Positions 46,864 to 54,454 of a stretch of 64,000 nucleotides of DNA are shown in pieces (the stretch's first letter is position 1; each line of letters begins with the position of its first letter). Under the pieces are notes generated by a model. The model saw nothing but the letters and a program-made list of their open reading frames with translations, was not told the DNA's origin and searched no databases. Position numbers and translations under genes: made by a program. The stretch comes from Lachnospiraceae bacterium (GTDB lineage: Bacteria; Bacillota; Clostridia; Lachnospirales; Lachnospiraceae), in assembly GCA_003979345.1 (NCBI GenBank), contig RYVZ01000004.1, positions 1 to 64,000 on the forward strand. The letters are read 5' to 3'.

Positions 46864-47835
46864 ATGGAACAGAAAGCAAAGAAATTTGGTTTTTTCAGGC
46901 AAATAGCGACAGCGGTTGCGCAACCCAACAAGTATGTACGTTTTTTGCGGTTGTCCACGGGCAGGGTGATTGCTTTTACTGTAATTCTCATGCTGATCAC
47001 TACTTTTGTGGGGTATTATCTTCCGTTTATTGTGTCTCAGGTGTTTGGTAAGAGTTACACGGATATGATTGACGAGTATGTCCCTGAGTTTACCTTAAAA
47101 GACGATATTTTGACTTTGTCCGAGCCGGTGGAATATGACGATGGCTATATGCTGGTGATCGCAAACAGCAATATTGAGGAATTTACCGAGGATCAGCTGG
47201 AGGAGTATACCTCTGACTATGAAAATGTGTATCTGATCGGAAGAACGAATATGATCTTTTATGCTTCGGGACAAAGTACTACATACCGATATGCGGATCT
47301 GTCCATCGAAGAGCTTGACAGGGAAGGTCTGCGTGCCTATGTGCCGAGCGTATATATGATGATGGTTATGTCCGGCGTGATGAATTTTATACTCAGGACG
47401 TTTTGGTACTTACTTGGAACGATGCTGCTCATGCTGCTTGCATGGTCGATGAAGGGATTTTGGAATATGCAGTTCCAAATACTTGAACTGTTCAAGCTTT
47501 CCGTATTTTCCAAAGTATTGTATGAGATTCTCGCGTCCATTTTGCGGATACTCCGTTTTGCGATCCCGATGGATTTCTTTATTGCACTTGCAGTCGGATT
47601 TATTTATTTGAACCTTGCAGTGAAACAGCTTCGTGCGGATGGATATGAGAGTGGTTCCGAACCGTCTGAACGGACAAGATTCGGCGCGCCTTCCGCGCCT
47701 GCGTCAAAAGGCATTTACAGCAGGGCGAGTATGCGCACGAATGTGGAGGATGATAAAGGGAACGGAGACGTTTCTAAGGTGAAAGAGGAAGAATCCCAAA
47801 AGAATCTGAATGATCAGAAAGATACAGAATCATAG
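46864..47835 (+). CDS. DUF1189 family membrane protein
   Basis: 323 residues. A short N-terminal amphipathic stretch (FFRQIATAVAQPNKYVRF) is followed by a first span (about 38-60), an external domain of about 100 residues, and three or four further spans (about 160-255). The C terminus (260-323) is hydrophilic and low-complexity. DUF1189 proteins are widespread in Firmicutes with unclear function; some are linked to envelope or maltose-permease-like annotation. It lies between recG and the rRNA methyltransferase with short gaps. Confidence 0.82.
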   Translation: MEQKAKKFGFFRQIATAVAQPNKYVRFLRLSTGRVIAFTVILMLITTFVGYYLPFIVSQVFGKSYTDMIDEYVPEFTLKDDILTLSEPVEYDDGYMLVIANSNIEEFTEDQLEEYTSDYENVYLIGRTNMIFYASGQSTTYRYADLSIEELDREGLRAYVPSVYMMMVMSGVMNFILRTFWYLLGTMLLMLLAWSMKGFWNMQFQILELFKLSVFSKVLYEILASILRILRFAIPMDFFIALAVGFIYLNLAVKQLRADGYESGSEPSERTRFGAPSAPASKGIYSRASMRTNVEDDKGNGDVSKVKEEESQKNLNDQKDTES

Positions 47836-47849
47836 AAGGATGCACAGAT

Positions 47850-49103
47850 ATGAGTACAGGACAGCGGTCAAACGGGGCCAAACGGAGCCTTACAAAAAGT
47901 AAACAGACGAAAGAATCGGCTCATAGAAAAGAAAAAACGGTTCGAAACAGAGAAGAAGGGCTTTGTCCGGCTTCAAAGCGCTGCGGCGGGTGCACGATGA
48001 TCCATGTCCCGTATCCGGTTCAGCTTGAAAAGAAACAACGCAGGGTGGAAGAATTACTGAAAGGTGTCTGTCCCGATATCCATAAGATAAAAGGAATGAA
48101 AGAACCCGCCCATTATCGGAACAAAGTGCATGCCGTGTTTTCCTACCAAAAGGGTAAGATCATTTCCGGTATTTATGAAGAGGGAACGCATCATGTGATC
48201 CCGGTTGATTCCTGCCTGCTGGAAAACGAAACGGCGGATGCGATCATCCGGGATATCCGCACGCTGCTCGGACAGTTTCGAATAAAGGCTTATGACGAGG
48301 ACAGCGGGTACGGTTTGTTCCGTCATGCCCTGATCCGTGTTGGCTTTCAAAGTAAAGAAGTCATGGTCGTACTTGTGCTTTCAAACCCGATCCTGCCGTC
48401 TAAAAATCATTTTGTCAAAGCGCTGCGCACGCTTCATCCCGAAATCACCACGATAGTACTCAATGTAAATGATAAGCGGACGAGTATGGTGCTCGGCGAG
48501 CGGATGATCACGCTGTTTGGAAAAGGCTATATTGAGGATCAGCTCTGCGGATTCACGTTCCGCATTTCTCCGTCTTCTTTTTATCAGGTAAATACAAAAC
48601 AGACAGAGCTGCTATACCAAAAGGCGTTGGAGCTTGCGGAGCTGACCGGGAAGGAACGTGTGATAGACGCATACTGCGGTACCGGAACGATCGGCATCCT
48701 TGCATCGAAGTATGCAGGGGAAGTGATCGGCGTTGAACTGAATCAGGATGCAGTGCGCGATGCAGTTGCCAATGCAAAAAGGAACGAAAGAAAAGGTACG
48801 GCATCCAATATCTGTTTTTATCAGGCGGATGCGGGACGATTCATGGTGCAGATGGCAGAATGCGGTGAGACGGCGGATGTCGTAATCTTGGACCCGCCGC
48901 GCAGCGGAAGTACGGAAGAATTTATAAAGGCGGTCCGGAGGCTTTCGCCGACACGCGTTGTCTATATTTCCTGTGATCCGGAAACGCTTGCGCGCGACTT
49001 AAAGATATTCCGCGCGCATGGATATATTGCAAAAGCGGCGTATCCATACGATATGTTTCCGTTTACGGAGCATGTGGAGACGGTAGTTCTCTTGTCCCAA
49101 TAA
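47850..49103 (+). CDS. 23S rRNA (uracil-C5)-methyltransferase, RlmD/RlmCD family
   Basis: 417 residues. The iron-sulfur ligands are Cys in CPASKRCGGC and a fourth Cys in the N-terminal region. The SAM domain has DAYCGTGTIGILAS and GVELNQDAV; the catalytic motifs are LDPPRSGS and VYISCDPETLARDL, where the Cys is the nucleophile. Firmicute members modify U747 and/or U1939. A Lys/Arg/Ser-rich N-terminal extension of about 35 residues replaces the TRAM domain usual in longer relatives. Confidence 0.92.
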   Translation: MSTGQRSNGAKRSLTKSKQTKESAHRKEKTVRNREEGLCPASKRCGGCTMIHVPYPVQLEKKQRRVEELLKGVCPDIHKIKGMKEPAHYRNKVHAVFSYQKGKIISGIYEEGTHHVIPVDSCLLENETADAIIRDIRTLLGQFRIKAYDEDSGYGLFRHALIRVGFQSKEVMVVLVLSNPILPSKNHFVKALRTLHPEITTIVLNVNDKRTSMVLGERMITLFGKGYIEDQLCGFTFRISPSSFYQVNTKQTELLYQKALELAELTGKERVIDAYCGTGTIGILASKYAGEVIGVELNQDAVRDAVANAKRNERKGTASNICFYQADAGRFMVQMAECGETADVVILDPPRSGSTEEFIKAVRRLSPTRVVYISCDPETLARDLKIFRAHGYIAKAAYPYDMFPFTEHVETVVLLSQ

Positions 49104-49123
49104 AAATGATACAACTTCAAAGA

Positions 49124-49447
49124 TCATTGAATACATTCCGGGTTGTTCATTTTTTCATGTTTCATATCGTCCATTACGTCAATCCCCATAGGGCAGACAT
49201 TATTGCTTTTTTCATTGACTGCAAAAACGCATTCCTGCAATCCACCTGCCGGACAAAGGTAGGAACAAAATAATCTTCCGAAGGGAATCGACAGCAAAAA
49301 CAGGAAAGCAAAAACGATAAAACTTCCGTTGATGATTCCGTTCAATCCTGCGTTTATGATTAAGACGGGGCTGAAATAGTATAACGTGATCGGAAACAGG
49401 AGCAGTGAAATGATAAGCAATAGCTTTCTAATTTGTTGTCTTTTCAT
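49124..49447 (-). pseudogene. Decayed 4Fe-4S membrane protein (NapH/NosR-like) with internal deletion and truncated end
   Basis: 107 residues remain. The N terminus (MKRQQIRKLLLIISLLLFPI...) with two hydrophobic spans and FGRLFCSYLCPAGGLQECVF matches the start of polyferredoxin-type membrane proteins of about 250-280 residues. From residue 81 it jumps directly to NVCPMGIDV and stops after NNPECIQ, where full-length relatives continue with the last Cys ligands. So roughly 120 or more internal residues and the C-terminal Fe-S motif are missing. The ribosome site GGAGGTG and promoter look intact, so it is a recently decayed gene or a shortened product of unknown use. Confidence 0.7.
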
Positions 49448-49460
49448 AGATGGGCACCTC

Positions 49461-49497
49461 CATGGCATGATATATCAGATTGATATATCATGCCATG
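49461..49497. repeat. Perfect palindrome with 17-bp arms (operator-like)
   Basis: CATGGCATGATATATCA and its exact complement flank a 3-base centre (GAT). It overlaps the -10 of the promoter reading into the decayed 4Fe-4S gene, so it looks like the operator of a dimeric repressor. No regulator gene is next to it. Confidence 0.9.
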
Positions 49498-49515
49498 TTC
49501 GATTTCATAATGCAA
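49487..49515 (-). promoter_or_regulatory. Promoter of the decayed 4Fe-4S gene
   Basis: On the minus strand: TTGCAT, a 17-base spacer and CATGAT, the -10 lying within the right arm of the palindrome. Confidence 0.45.
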
Positions 49516-49595
49516 CTGGTTATTATAGCTTTATCTGAAGCTGTTTATCGATATTTTGATACGGCTCGTAAAAGCGAAAATTGTCAAACCTCCCA

Positions 49596-49624
49596 ATGAC
49601 AAAACGGGATAAGTACGCTATAAT
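49596..49624 (+). promoter_or_regulatory. Promoter of the hypothetical/metallophosphoesterase pair
   Basis: ATGACA, a 17-base spacer and a perfect TATAAT, giving a leader of about 80 nt before the next gene. Confidence 0.65.
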
Positions 49625-49710
49625 AAGGGCAGATTCGTTTGACAAATACGGATATATAAAGAAAAGGTCAATAATCTGTTACATATGGCTAAGATAAGGG
49701 GAATATCACT

Positions 49711-50121
49711 ATGAGATATTATCGGGTCCATTCAGCGGATATTGCATATTTGACGAAGCAGCCGAGAGGAATCTTTACTGCAATCTATAAGCTTGTTGAA
49801 TCGAAGATCCTGACGGACGAAGAAATCAAAATGTACTGGGAAAATCGGGCATATTTTGAGCAAAAGCTTCCGGTTCCGCCTTTTTATGAAAAGGACAATC
49901 CTGATCATGCGGTTACATGGTTTAAGGATACGAAAGAAGGAAATCAGATCTGGAAGGAGATGCGATTTTATCGGGAAATGGCTTTCAAATATGGATTGAA
50001 ACTGTATATGTCCGAATGCCATGAAGTTCCGGGCGATATGATCTACGAGGATGATTTTCAGATCGCAGTTAAAAATCCGTATCCGGCAGTTAAAATTGAG
50101 ACACATGAGATCAAGCCGTAA
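49711..50121 (+). CDS. Hypothetical protein, 136 residues
   Basis: Soluble protein beginning MRYYRVHSADIAYLTKQPRG, with many aromatic residues and the segment KLPVPPFYEKDNPDHAVTWF. No signal peptide or span. I recognise no named domain. AAGGGG precedes the ATG by 9 bases, and the gene has its own promoter. It is 22 bases upstream of the metallophosphoesterase gene, so the two are probably cotranscribed. Confidence 0.75.
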   Translation: MRYYRVHSADIAYLTKQPRGIFTAIYKLVESKILTDEEIKMYWENRAYFEQKLPVPPFYEKDNPDHAVTWFKDTKEGNQIWKEMRFYREMAFKYGLKLYMSECHEVPGDMIYEDDFQIAVKNPYPAVKIETHEIKP

Positions 50122-50143
50122 AATGATGAGGGGAGCGGTCACA

Positions 50144-52228
50144 ATGACTTGCAAAGAGATTCGGGTCAGGGAAATTCAGATCAATGAAATCGTAGAGCAT
50201 ATTTTCAAAAAAGAATTATATTGCGAAGCCGTGGAGTCGGCAAAAGAACGCGTAACTGCGGCTTTCCAAAACGAATATGAAAGGCTTTCCGCAGAGCACA
50301 GTGAGATCCAGTCTATCGGGATACTGCTTGACCGCTACGGAACTGTAAAAGACGCCGCAGTATTTGCAGGTTATACGGCGGAGCAGATTGCAGAATGGCA
50401 AATCGACAGACATGTCAGCAACAAAAAGGAAATTGCGCATACATTCAGAAAAGTAAGAGCCGGAATTTATGTTGGTTCTCTGTCCTCCGTCTTTATGGCT
50501 GTTTCCATTGTGAATTTGATCCTGCATCCGAATCTGTTTTGGTCGGTCAATACTGCCGCATATGTGCTGATCGCAGTATTATGCGGTATTTTTGTCTGCA
50601 AAAATGGAGAAGCTTTCCGTTATCAGAATATCTGTTTGGACGCCAAAGCGGAACATTATATCAAAAAACTGTCGGATCAATATTTCAAACGAATGATCAA
50701 TAGTATCGGCGTGGCGGTCACGGGATTATTTTGCTTGATTTATATTTTTATCATATCTATCCTAAAAATGGGGATGAACTTGGGCGAGGTATTTTCCTCC
50801 ATTTATTCTGCCGTATTTTTGATCGAACTTGTTGTCTACGCCATGATCAAAAATATGGTTTGTGCATGGTGGATCGGGCGTGCATTTCCGGCAAATAGAA
50901 GAAGATCCATGGCAGGATACAGCCTGCGCATGATTCTTATTTCATTGTTCTATTGGAGTGTGTGTGCGCTGCTTATTTTCCTGTTCAGGGATAAGGCAGA
51001 GAATCTGTTTGGGATCTTTTTTTCCATGGTGGCAGCTTACGGTATTCTCTGTATTGTTGCAAATCTGACGATACGGCAGGATTATGTGTTCCGGAATATC
51101 CATATGAATATCAGGCGTGCGGCAGTGATCGGTCTGTGTCTGATTTTAACAGCCAGCTATCAGCTGATGCAGGTAGACCGGTACCTGCTCCAGCCGTATA
51201 TTTCCACAGTCGGCAGACTATACAAAGAGCCGGATCAGATCGAATATCATGATAACAACGGCGTTTATACGATCACGACGGATAAGGAAGATTTTAAGAT
51301 TCTTCAGTTGACAGATATTCATCTGGGCGGCAGCCTGCAGTCCGCCGGAAAAGATTATCAGGCACTCACAGCCTGTTACCGCCTGATGAAGGATACGAGC
51401 CCCGACCTTGTGATCGTTACCGGAGATCTGGTATTTCCGTTGGGGGTCATGTCTTTTTCCTTCAATAACACGGCACCAATGACGCAATTTGCTTCTTTTA
51501 TGAGAAATACCGGAATTCCGTGGGCATTTACTTACGGAAATCATGATACTGAGTCGCTTGCAAATGCTACGGCGTGGGAAGTGAATGAACTGTTCAAATC
51601 ACTTTCCTTTAAGACGTCGGGCAATCTGCTGTATCCGTATATGCAGCCTGATATTACGGGTAGAAATAATCAATTGATCGAGATCAGAAATGAGGACGGA
51701 AGCTTAAATCAGGCGCTGTTTTTATTGGATTCCAACGATTATATCAATGGTGTGATGAATGATTACGATTACATCCATGATGATCAGGTGGATTGGTATC
51801 GGTCCCAGGTGGAGCGGCTAAATGAGCAGGAGGGAGAGCTGATCTCATCCCTTTTATTTTTTCATATGCCGCTGCAGGAATACCGGACTGCCTTCGAATT
51901 ATATGAAGCCGGAAGCAGTGAGGTTACTTATTTTTTTGGTGAGAACCGTGAAAAGATGATCAATAAAGTATGCTGCTCGGAATACCCGAGCAGGCTCTTT
52001 CCGGTTGCAAAGGAGCTTGGCAGTACGAAGGCGATGTTTTGCGGACATGACCATTATAATAATCTGTCGGTCACTTATGACGGGATCAGACTGACTTACG
52101 GTATGAGCATCGATTATCTGGCGATGCCGGGAATCGAAGAAGACACGGAACAGCGCGGCGCTACGCTGATCACGCTGCATCGGGATTCTACTTATGAGAT
52201 CGAACAGATTAAATTGACGGATCTGTAA
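50144..52228 (+). CDS. Multi-span membrane protein with C-terminal metallophosphoesterase domain
   Basis: 694 residues. Residues 1-95 are helical and charged. About seven hydrophobic spans lie between 97 and 360. Residues 385-694 are a calcineurin-like phosphoesterase with the metal motifs LTDIHLGG, VTGDLVF, YGNHDTES, FFHMPL and CGHDHYNN complete. With seven spans and a cytosolic N terminus the catalytic domain would be outside the cell, an inference. Substrate unknown. The ATG at 50144 follows GAGGGGAG; the open frame extends upstream over the previous gene without a ribosome site. Confidence 0.85.
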   Translation: MTCKEIRVREIQINEIVEHIFKKELYCEAVESAKERVTAAFQNEYERLSAEHSEIQSIGILLDRYGTVKDAAVFAGYTAEQIAEWQIDRHVSNKKEIAHTFRKVRAGIYVGSLSSVFMAVSIVNLILHPNLFWSVNTAAYVLIAVLCGIFVCKNGEAFRYQNICLDAKAEHYIKKLSDQYFKRMINSIGVAVTGLFCLIYIFIISILKMGMNLGEVFSSIYSAVFLIELVVYAMIKNMVCAWWIGRAFPANRRRSMAGYSLRMILISLFYWSVCALLIFLFRDKAENLFGIFFSMVAAYGILCIVANLTIRQDYVFRNIHMNIRRAAVIGLCLILTASYQLMQVDRYLLQPYISTVGRLYKEPDQIEYHDNNGVYTITTDKEDFKILQLTDIHLGGSLQSAGKDYQALTACYRLMKDTSPDLVIVTGDLVFPLGVMSFSFNNTAPMTQFASFMRNTGIPWAFTYGNHDTESLANATAWEVNELFKSLSFKTSGNLLYPYMQPDITGRNNQLIEIRNEDGSLNQALFLLDSNDYINGVMNDYDYIHDDQVDWYRSQVERLNEQEGELISSLLFFHMPLQEYRTAFELYEAGSSEVTYFFGENREKMINKVCCSEYPSRLFPVAKELGSTKAMFCGHDHYNNLSVTYDGIRLTYGMSIDYLAMPGIEEDTEQRGATLITLHRDSTYEIEQIKLTDL

Positions 52229-52247
52229 AAGGATATCTTGATTTAAC

Positions 52248-52363
52248 GGGAGTGAAGGAAATCACGAAGTTCGAAAAATACCTTGCTGGTTGAAAATGAT
52301 TCGTTTCAATCTCCCTGATAGGTATATTGGCATTGACCGAGCCTCCAAAAAACTTTGGAGGCT
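52248..52363 (+). other. Structured intergenic stretch before the sigma factor gene
   Basis: The 320-base gap 52229-52548 has no gene. It holds complementary pairs GGGAG/CTCCC (52248 and 52311), TTGAAA/TTTCAA (52290 and 52304) and ATACCT/AGGTAT (52278 and 52320; this pair crosses the first). A clear 10-bp hairpin AGCCTCCAAA/TTTGGAGGCT (52340-52363) follows, with only a poor U-tract. The hairpin probably terminates the phosphoesterase transcript. The rest may be chance or a small structured RNA. Confidence 0.35.
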
Positions 52364-52548
52364 TTGATTGACTACGGAGAAGAAGATGAATGAATTTTTT
52401 TAATATTTCTGCAAACCGATTTCTCACTTATTACAATGTATAGGTGAAGGGCCAAAAGAATGAAGCTGTGTATGAATCTTTTGTACAGCAGCCCCATTCA
52501 GACATAGGAATTCCTATTACGAAAAAAAAGAAATGCATGGAGGAACAC

Positions 52549-53091
52549 ATGGACAGGGCGCAATTGGAACAATGCATAGAGGATTATGGAAAGGACATAT
52601 ATGCATTTTGCAGCCGGATGGCCGTAAACAGACAAGAGGCGGAGGAGCTCTATCAGGATACGTTCTTAAAGGCAGTTGAACTTGACTCGAAAATCGATTA
52701 TGAGAATAATCCGAAGAGTTATCTTGCGTCGATCGCTATGCGGCTTTGGAAAAACCGGAAACGAAAATACGCATGGAGGCAGCGCATAGCTGCAATGAAG
52801 CAGTTTATTGACGAAGAGGCGTTGAAAGATGGAGACGACGAAACTGACGTGCAGGAAAATCCTGTGGAAGAAAGCTGGCTTGAAAAGGAACGCAAAATTC
52901 AGGTGCGGGAGGCGGTAGCTGCTTTGGATGAAAAATACCGCATACCGGTGTATCTTTACTACACCATGCAGCTTTCGGTCCCTGAGATTGCCAGGCTGAT
53001 GAAGATTCCGGAAGGAACGGTAAAGAACCGGCTGTATCATGCGCGCAGCATGTTAAGACCAAAATTGGAGGTTGTATGGAATGAATTTTGA
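52549..53091 (+). CDS. ECF-type RNA polymerase sigma factor
   Basis: 180 residues. Region 2 shows CIEDYGKDIYAFCSRMAVNR then AEELYQDTFLKAVE; region 4 shows YRIPVYLYYTMQLSVPEIA and the helix-turn-helix PEGTVKNRLYHARSMLR. The start behind GGAGGAAC is preferred over ATG 52537 and over the long upstream frame. The next gene overlaps by 11 bases and encodes a single-span protein, the usual arrangement for an ECF sigma and its anti-sigma factor. Confidence 0.9.
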   Translation: MDRAQLEQCIEDYGKDIYAFCSRMAVNRQEAEELYQDTFLKAVELDSKIDYENNPKSYLASIAMRLWKNRKRKYAWRQRIAAMKQFIDEEALKDGDDETDVQENPVEESWLEKERKIQVREAVAALDEKYRIPVYLYYTMQLSVPEIARLMKIPEGTVKNRLYHARSMLRPKLEVVWNEF

Positions 53092-54274
53092 TATGGATCA
53101 GATATTACAACAGACCCTTTCTCCAGAGCAGGAGCCGGACTGGCGGCTCAACCAAAAGATCTTGCAAAAAGCGGAGGAGGCAGAAAGAATGAAGAAGCAG
53201 AATCATAAGAGAATACCGGCAGCTGCACTTGTGGCGGCGGCGACACTGATGTTCGGTTCTATAGGCGTGTTTGCGGCATGGAAATATATGACACCGGATG
53301 AGGTCGCACAGGATATGAATGATGAGGGACTCGCGGCAGCATTTGAGGGGGAGGATGCAATTTCGATCAACGAGACACAGGAGTATGGCGGTTACAGGAT
53401 CACATTGCTCGGTATCGTGTCCGGAAAAAATCTAAGCCAGTATATGATGCAGGATGATGCCGGAATCAGGGAGGACCGGAGTTATATCGTGACAGCCATT
53501 GAGAATGTGGACGGGACGCCCAGACCGGCTGTGTCCGACGAGGCATACGGGGAAGACCCGTTCTGCGTCTCTCCTTTGATCGGCGGCTTAAATCCGTTGG
53601 AGTATAACGTGATTACGATGAACGGCGGATATTCTGAAGACGTCATAGACGGAATCCAGTATCGGATCGTGGAATGTGACAATGTGGAAATATTTGCGGA
53701 CAGGGGATTGTATCTTTCGGTCAACGACGGCACATTTTTTGAAAACAGCGCTTATCAGATGGATCCGGCTACGGGCGTGATCACAAGAAATGAGGCGTAT
53801 ACCGGTGTAAATGCATTATTCCGTCTTCCGATTGATGCATCAAAGGCAGATCCGGCTGCTGCGGAGGCGTATATCCGTGATCTGTGGGCGGAGGATGAAG
53901 CGGATACGCAGGCGCCTTTGGATGAAACAGCCCCTTATGCTGCGCGCGAAGCCGCGATCAACAGCTGGACGGAGGAAGATTTTGCCGCAAAAGCCGAGCT
54001 TTTGGAGTCTCAGGTATTGACGCCGGCTGACGGTTATATCAGCTACAGGTATTCCATTGCTTCGATTGATGGGGGTGCGGAGTATGAGTCGATGACGCTT
54101 GAAAGCCTCATTTTTGAAGAAGGACAGACCGGACTTTCCGATTACCGGTCGTATGTGGAGCATGAACCGGACTGCTCTTATGTTGAGACCTATACGAGGA
54201 ATGAGGATGGAACCGTTACGCTTCAGATATGGAAATGTCCGGATGTTCAGTCAGAACCGGCACTGCAATCATAA
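53081..54274 (+). CDS. Probable anti-sigma factor with external DUF4179-like domain
   Basis: 397 residues. The cytosolic N terminus (1-45) is charged and would bind the sigma factor; one span lies at about 47-66 (AAALVAAATLMFGSIGVFAA), and a long acidic external part follows with GYRITLLGIVSGKNLS near 108. Function as anti-sigma is inferred from the overlap with the ECF gene and topology, since no zinc-type anti-sigma motif is present. GGAGG lies 9-10 bases before the ATG. No protease gene for regulated cleavage is adjacent. Confidence 0.75.
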   Translation: MNFDMDQILQQTLSPEQEPDWRLNQKILQKAEEAERMKKQNHKRIPAAALVAAATLMFGSIGVFAAWKYMTPDEVAQDMNDEGLAAAFEGEDAISINETQEYGGYRITLLGIVSGKNLSQYMMQDDAGIREDRSYIVTAIENVDGTPRPAVSDEAYGEDPFCVSPLIGGLNPLEYNVITMNGGYSEDVIDGIQYRIVECDNVEIFADRGLYLSVNDGTFFENSAYQMDPATGVITRNEAYTGVNALFRLPIDASKADPAAAEAYIRDLWAEDEADTQAPLDETAPYAAREAAINSWTEEDFAAKAELLESQVLTPADGYISYRYSIASIDGGAEYESMTLESLIFEEGQTGLSDYRSYVEHEPDCSYVETYTRNEDGTVTLQIWKCPDVQSEPALQS

Positions 54275-54288
54275 TTAATAATTATGAT
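54268..54288. repeat. Perfect inverted repeat at the end of the anti-sigma gene
   Basis: ATCATAATT and its exact complement AATTATGAT around AAT. It overlaps the stop codon. There is no T run, so it may be a weak terminator or an operator for the next gene. Confidence 0.6.
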
Positions 54289-54320
54289 ATAGTAAATATG
54301 TCCTTTTTCAGGTAATTGTA

Positions 54321-54350
54321 TTGACATGATAAGTCCCTATAACATAGAAT
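54321..54350 (+). promoter_or_regulatory. Promoter of the hybrid histidine kinase gene
   Basis: TTGACA, an 18-base spacer and TAGAAT. Confidence 0.65.
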
Positions 54351-54373
54351 CATTTTGGGATGCGTTAAGACGG

Positions 54374-54401
54374 AAAGGAAGATGATAAAACATCTTTCTT
54401 T
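54374..54401 (+). terminator. Hairpin in the kinase leader, possible attenuator
   Basis: AAAGGAAGATG pairs with CATCTTTCTTT (one G-U pair) around a 6-nt loop; the 3' arm is itself T-rich. It lies between the promoter and the kinase start. Confidence 0.4.
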
Positions 54402-54454
54402 CTGTTGTGCGTGCCGGATGATACGTAAAGCGACTGAAAGAGGGATATTTTTAC

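Noticed and set aside
49461..49497. Insertion sequence terminal repeat
   Set aside because: No transposase, no second end and no target duplication nearby; its overlap with a promoter -10 fits an operator better.
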